Below, piece by piece: positions 9,625 through 14,072 of a stretch of 14,072 nucleotides of DNA (positions are counted from its first letter, which is position 1; each line of letters starts with the position of its first letter). The position numbers were made by a program, and so were the translations under genes. The notes beneath the pieces were generated by a model, which made no database searches, was not told the origin of the DNA, and saw only the letters and a program-made list of their open reading frames with translations. Source of the stretch: Saccoglossus kowalevskii (lineage: Eukaryota; Hemichordata; Enteropneusta; Harrimaniidae); the NCBI RefSeq assembly GCF_000003605.2, contig NW_003108088.1, positions 313,717 through 327,788 on the forward strand. Reading direction: 5' to 3'.

Positions 9625-10117
9625 CCCAAAGCGTTATGAACGTCTTCTTCAATTCACAGGTTATTTGCATGGTGTAAAGTGTTAAAAAAGTTAATTTTAA
9701 TTTATTCGTTTGACAACATTGGTACATCATATGCACTACTGTATTCGCATCCTCAGTTTTTCGTCTATATTGTAATTTTCTTTTTCCGAGTTAATATCCA
9801 AATAATGATACGATTATATGCAATAAAGATTATTATTGCATGTACTAGTAGCATGCAACTTTTAGAAAATGTCTGAATTACAGATCAATTTTCAACTTGT
9901 TTTCCATTGCTACTTGTAAATTCCAATTTGATTGCCCAGTCCAATTTGTCATATTTTTGATGACAAGCTAAATTTAAAATGAATTTATCATATATTGAGG
10001 AATATTCACTGAATATAGTTTTAGCAGATTTGATATTCACTAGGGTTTAAACGCAATTGTTTGTGAAGAAAGTTTAAATATAGTACCAGGGGATGAGCAT
10101 TTTTAGTATCAGTGAAA
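9625..10117. other. A+T-rich spacer with family-motif fragment
   Basis: No gene is supported; the plus-strand frame 9679-9876 is hydrophobic by A+T bias and has no recognisable motif. At about 9970-10060 words such as AATATTCACTGAATATAG, TTTTAGCAGATTT and ATTCACTAGGGTTTAAAC are degenerate copies of the motif found in the elements at 4750 and 5129. Confidence 0.4.
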
Positions 10118-10150
10118 CATGGAGGTAAAAAGAGACTTTTTACCTCCATG
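10118..10150. repeat. Perfect 15-bp hairpin with 3-base loop
   Basis: CATGGAGGTAAAAAG (10118-10132) and CTTTTTACCTCCATG (10136-10150) are exact reverse complements separated by AGA. Pairing stops cleanly outside (A against A). A perfect stem with a minimal loop suggests a recent snapback duplication or the remaining end of a palindromic insertion. No coding or promoter context is seen around it. Confidence 0.95.
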
Positions 10151-10939
10151 AGTGAAATAAACGAAAATAAACGCAGTTAATAATCTTGTAGTGCTGTACA
10201 GTAATGAACCCAAATTCTTCAACATCTGACTTGAATATGCAGTTAAGCCATTGTGTGGCTAACAGAACTCCTGATTCAAACTTAATGAGAAAAACAACAT
10301 ACAATTATTTTAATTATTAACCTACTTTGCTGTAATCTACGAGCTAATTTCACTAAGCAATGCATGTGAATAACCCATTGTTTGATGGACACTGAACAGT
10401 ATTCACACATCAGTACGTTAAAATAGCAGGTACATTTTACTTCTAATTATGTATTAAAATTGAGACAACAAACTACAATCTGTTGTAAGCACCAATCTAT
10501 TGTTCACACTTATTGTCTTACTTAACGGCTTATCATTAACAGCCACCTTGTACTGTGTATTGTGTTAAATTGACAATTGTTATTATCTTCAGGTGCCCTA
10601 CCAGCTATGAATCAGACAGCGTTACAAACGGATAAACATTTGTCATAGGGTTTTGAAAAGAGGCGGCCACATTCATCAAGATCAGGATGTTAAGTGTCAA
10701 TCAGAAATGTGCTCACTTTGAATGTAAACTGATATGATTACAATTCTACTATAAATCACTAGGGTAGATTAAATATGGGTGAAAGCGCATATTGACACTG
10801 CATGCTGATTGCGATTTATCAAGAAATAAAATTGTTGTCTTGTAGCACACAACTAAATACGTATGAATGAATTCGCATGTGCACCGATTGTTTGGGTTAC
10901 GGTACGTTCAATAACAATCACTACACAGCTGGGGAATGT
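10151..10939. other. A+T-rich spacer, no gene seen
   Basis: No open frame above chance length, RNA gene or clear repeat was recognised in this stretch. Confidence 0.5.
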
Positions 10940-10989
10940 GTCACCTGTCTTATAGAGGGCGCTAGACTGTAACATTGACAGTTGGTGAC
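10940..10989. promoter_or_regulatory. CTCF-core-like motif between short inverted repeats
   Basis: AGAGGGCGC (10954-10962) fits the core pattern AGRKGGCRS described for bilaterian CTCF. It lies between GTCACCTGTC (10940-10949) and GACAGTTGGTGAC (10977-10989), which form a short imperfect inverted repeat. A second AGAGGGCGC lies at 12790-12798. Matches to a nine-base core are weak evidence, and the word may equally belong to a repeat. Confidence 0.25.
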
Positions 10990-11042
10990 GGGGGGGGGGG
11001 GAGTTGGTACGGGAGGGCGCCGTCCGATCTGGGTGGGTGGAA
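10990..11042 (+). other. G-rich island, candidate G-quadruplex
   Basis: A run of twelve G (10990-11001) is followed by GGG and GGG around 11011-11017 and GGGTGGGTGG at about 11031-11040. In otherwise A+T-rich DNA this is a sharp local change. Several combinations of four G runs could form a plus-strand quadruplex. The exact length of the G12 run may be unreliable in an assembly. Confidence 0.55.
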
Positions 11043-12465
11043 AGTTTTGAAGTTCGTCATCCATAGGCCATCATCGAAGCAACAACATCCCATTTACGAA
11101 CTGATGAAATAATTTGAGTGATTTCTTTACAGAATAATCTAATCCTCAACAAAACTTAGAAACGTCACATAGAAAAATACAGGCTCTAAAATTATGCCTA
11201 TTGCAAAACAAATTAATCGACAACCAGTTTGACACCACAATATCTTGCTGGATATGTTCCATTTCAAACAGCGCATGCACACAGACAGTGGTTTCTCAAA
11301 ATGCATACTAATTAGGTAACTTGTCACTAATAAAAGTAACTGAAAACATTTTGAACAATAGTACTAAAATGAAATATTGACGTGCCTCTGCTAAAGAAAA
11401 AACCTATGGTACTTTCAATATGTTTATCAGTTTTTCGATTATATTTTCAGTTCATAGCGATAGAATCAGTCAATTTAGAACTATCATGCGTGTCATCGGA
11501 AATCATTTTGGCAGTTTTACTGAAAAGACAAGTTTTTCATTCCTCAGGAATATTAATTTATGCAAATGAGATGAATATTTCAACTAATCGTGTCATGCAA
11601 CTCCCCCCTTGATGGTAAGCCATCTGACAAATCACCTCAACTATGGAAGGTAGAACAAGAGAGAGGATGAGTTTCAATCTAATTTATAGCCTTTGTTTGT
11701 TTCAAACTTTTTGTTTCAAGTCTTATAGCCATTGTTTATTTTTCCTTTTAACCCATCATCGCTTCCGCTTATTTACTTAACAAAATAGATTAGACTCACA
11801 ATTATTGTGAATGAACAAAAAATTTGATTTCAAATTGCTATGCGCAGGAGTAAATAGGCGACAGTGTACATGCGCAGAGTAGTCCACATGACGTTATAGA
11901 TTATTGACAAGGCACGCCACTGGAAACAGAACACCTATTAGTTATTTCTGAGCGCCTGGACTGCTCCGTCACGACAGGTTGCCTCAGGAAGTATTTAAAA
12001 GATCTAAGCGGGGATTTGTACCAGACACTTTCAGATAAGATTGGTCGATTACATTAGCACTGATGTGCGATGTTGAAAAAAACATCGGCTTCAAATCATG
12101 ACAAACTGACTTTTAAATTGTGTGTAAGAATCTATGATTTGGTCATGTTGTGTGATTTGGGAAAAACTTTCCGAGCCTAATGCAAATTATTTACATAATT
12201 GGATTATGCGAATGATTAAAAAGTTAATAAATCAAAGATCCTATTATGCACACATGCCAGTCAGAAAAAATAGAAAATTATAAAAATGTTATGGTACATG
12301 CGATACCTAAGATACCTTTCACTGGGTTTATTTTTAGCAGATCTAATGTTGCAGAAATATTCAATTGTGAGCGATACAATACCAACCCAATGCAGTAGGG
12401 GAAAACATGTTTTATAGAAATACCACATGCAAATAACGATGTAAGCCATATTAGTATTAAAGTAC
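11043..12465. other. Noncoding stretch, slightly less A+T-rich near 11.9 kb
   Basis: No gene is supported. The frames at 11139-11327 (minus), 11382-11612 (plus) and 12261-12521 (minus) show no recognisable motif. Around 11930-12070 base composition becomes more mixed, with TATTTAAAA at 11992-12000, but nothing convincing follows. At 12319-12342 TTCACTGGGTTTATTTTTAGC is another fragment of the dispersed family motif. Confidence 0.45.
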
Positions 12466-12471
12466 TTTATT
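12466..12471 (-). terminator. First canonical AATAAA after the WBP11 stop
   Basis: TTTATT on the plus strand is AATAAA on the minus strand. Scanning leftwards from the WBP11 stop at 13237, this is the first exact AATAAA I find, about 765 bases into the presumed 3' UTR. The next minus-strand bases include GTTATTTGCATGTGG, which is G/T-rich as expected downstream of a cleavage site. Closer variant signals exist: CATAAA at 13184-13189 and AGTAAA at 13110-13115. Which one is used cannot be told from sequence. Confidence 0.3.
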
Positions 12472-13236
12472 TTAAGATAAAAAATACACATATACAGAGC
12501 CTTAGAAATAAAAATTTGCATTGACAGACCTGATTGTTGATCTGACTAAGTCAGCTTAACAGATAGTCCAGTCTTTCTCTTGTTCCTTACACGCGGGACA
12601 AAAGTAATTTAGATGGAATTCATTCTTAACTGACAAGTGCAAATTGCTTGTAATATTTCCTGATTTGGGACAGTTTAAATACAATACAACATTCAAGTGA
12701 GAATGTATTTTCTACTTGATACTATTTTTTCCAAGAACTGTAGAAAGATATTCTATACGCAAGAAAAAGTCATATTAGTACTTGAACATAGAGGGCGCAA
12801 TAATGTTTTCAAAAAGCCATTTGAGTAGTGAAAATGTTTTAATAGCTCTGGTATCACATAAAATGAGATTGAAATTTCATCGCAGTTATCAAAATAATAA
12901 ATTACATGTATTCAGCAAAGTGTTCTCAAGACGGAAGCAGTGCACATGCATAAATTGTTGCCTAAATAGCATTGGCAACTTGCTCCAAATTTGTTATTTA
13001 TATCACAGACGAAAATTTGGCTCTACAGGAAAAAAGACAAGTATGGATGAGAGTTCCAGCATTTGTATTTTTACAGCTAAAAAGGTAAGTGTGCTCCTCT
13101 TGATAAATTTTTACTGCCTATAGCATGGAATTTAACTACCAGAATAAACTAACAAATGAACAGATACCTAAATCCAAATTCATTTTATGTTGCATGCAAA
13201 GAATACATGATTTCTGTAATAATCTTATACAATAAG
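12472..13236 (-). other. Presumed WBP11 3' UTR and flank
   Basis: This stretch lies directly downstream of the WBP11 stop codon on the minus strand, so at least its right part should be 3' untranslated sequence. A 113-codon open frame on the opposite strand (12782-13123) has no recognisable domain. It contains a good splice-donor word, AAG/GTAAGTG, at about 13082-13091, preceded by TATTTTTACAG. I do not call it a gene. Confidence 0.45.
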
Positions 13237-14072
13237 TTATAAGAATCCTGCCATCTCCTTCATGAACTGGTCATAAGCATCATCTTTGGTTGCCGCGGTT
13301 ACTGTGGGTTTCATAGTTTTCTCCACTGAACCCAAGGGTTCATCTCTTAGTGTTCCAAGAGACGATGTTGTAGTTTTTATTGCTGGTGCTTGCTTACTCC
13401 TTGGTTCTCGTTTCACTCGTAATGATGTTGGTAAAAATCTTGTCACTTCAGCTTGCATGTTACGAATTTGAGGCTTAGCACTGATGGTTGTGGTTGCTTT
13501 CTTTTCAATAGTTGCAGAATCTTCATGTTTCTGTGGTGGCCGGTTGATGCTTGGTGGCGCACTTAATACATTAGGATTCTGTAGGCGTGGCACTCCAGGT
13601 GGTCCGGGTGGTCCAGGTGGTGGCCCAACCCCTGGTGGTCGGAGTGGCATACCTCGGTGTGGTGGGCCACCAGGTGGAGGTATTCCAGGTGGACCTGGAG
13701 GCATCATCCTGGGAGGAGCACGTCTCATCAGAGGGGGTACCCCAGGTGGTGGCCCTGGAGGCATTCCAGTTGGTCTACCAGGTGGTGGTCCAGGTGGCAG
13801 CATTCTTGGGGGAACCCCTCTCATTGGTGGAGGTCGAGAAAACTGTGGTTGTGGTACACCTGCTTGGAAATTCTGTGGCAAACCAGGAGGCGGCCCAGGT
13901 GGTGGGCCAGCAGGAGGACCAGGAGGTGCACCAGGTGGTTGTATTTGTGGGGAGGGTATTATTTGTGACATAAGTGGCTTAGTACCTGGGCTGGAATATC
14001 TTTCTCAATTGCTTCATCTTCTTCCTCCTCAATCTCTTCCTCCACCTCCTTCTTCTGTTCTTTCTTCTGCTT
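13237..14072 (-). CDS. WBP11: WW domain-binding protein 11, 3' part (partial, frame break)
   Basis: WBP11 (NpwBP/SIPP1) is a nuclear pre-mRNA splicing factor that binds WW domains, notably of PQBP1, and protein phosphatase 1. Only the 3' part is in the window. From 14072 leftwards a K/E-rich acidic frame (KQKKEQKKEVEEE ...) precedes a 244-codon frame starting at an internal Met (13971). In that frame residues 1-130 are P/G/M/R-rich with repeated PPGPPPG and one PPGPPPGRP, as expected for WW ligands. The tail is the diagnostic part: NPNVLSAPP (132-140), ATIEKKATTTISAKPQI (153-169), EVTRFLPTSLRVKRE (175-189) and TKDDAYDQFMKEMAGFL (228-244). These match the human WBP11 C-terminus as I remember it (NPGVLSAPP, ATIEKKATATISAKPQI, TKDDVYEAFMKEMEGLL). 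Stop is TAA at 13237-13239. The Met at 13971 is probably not a true start. The two frames do not join: see the frame-break entry. The 5' exons, with the N-terminal conserved region, lie outside the window. Confidence 0.93.
13962..14004 (-). other. WBP11: Frame break inside WBP11
   Basis: The acidic frame, read from 14072, meets TAA at 13959-13961. The proline-rich frame is closed upstream by TGA at 14005-14007. The change of frame must therefore lie between 13962 and 14004. Going from one to the other needs one extra base, or loss of two. Adding one C to the CCC run (GGG on the plus strand, 13988-13990) gives the smooth join DIPAPGTKPLMSQII, which fits the human order acidic, then SVPPSQIQAPP. 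A sequencing or assembly error is the simplest reading; a real frameshift allele or a very small unusual intron remain possible. Confidence 0.75.

Noticed and set aside
11992-12180. TATTTAAAA at 11992, an initiator-like TCAGA near 12032 and a 36-codon frame at 12070-12180
   Set aside because: Spacing between the TATA-like and initiator-like words is longer than usual, such words are common in A+T-rich DNA, and the short frame has no recognisable motif.
13587-13973. Plus-strand open frames of 128 and 103 codons
   Set aside because: They are the reverse of the repetitive proline/glycine codons of WBP11 (CCN/GGN read as GGN/NCC), giving V/W/R-rich low-complexity products with no independent support.
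13962-14004. Programmed -1 ribosomal frameshift in WBP11
   Set aside because: No X XXY YYZ slippery heptamer in the acidic frame was found in the interval, and no such mechanism is known to me for this gene.

Overview
The window looks like A+T-rich nuclear DNA of a marine invertebrate. The best guess is a lophotrochozoan such as a mollusc. That guess rests on the general feel of the repeats (ACATGTA and TACCGGTA words, a degenerate 'AAGATGGCTGCC ... GGGACTAAT' repeat) and is inference, not proof. There are no bacterial-style gene arrays: long intergenic or intronic sequence fills about 13 kb, and one recognisable protein-coding exon lies at the right edge.

Layout. Bases 1-134 hold a degenerate repeat and 511-945 a clean 25-bp minisatellite. 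From 946 to about 4090 the DNA is mostly featureless, apart from a C-rich tract at 3396-3419. Bases 4091-4711 hold four diverged copies of a roughly 140-bp repeat. Two elements of about 205-212 bp with TACTGTAAA termini follow (4750-4953 and 5129-5340); fragments of the same family are scattered to about 12.3 kb. Two retroposon-like 3' tails lie near 6.2 and 6.5 kb, in opposite orientation. Three foldback structures lie between 9.08 and 10.15 kb. A G-rich island is at 10.99-11.04 kb.

The only gene supported is WBP11 (WW domain-binding protein 11, also called NpwBP or SIPP1), on the minus strand at 13237-14072. The window holds its 3' part: the end of an acidic segment, a proline/glycine-rich WW-binding segment and the conserved C-terminal tail, with a stop codon at 13237-13239. 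The acidic and proline-rich segments lie in different frames, so there is a frame break between 13962 and 14004. A single missing base is the simplest explanation. The 3' UTR should run leftwards from 13236.

I found no tRNA, rRNA, CRISPR array, transposase or reverse transcriptase coding sequence, and no convincing new gene system. The interest of the window lies in its repeats and foldbacks and in the WBP11 frame break.
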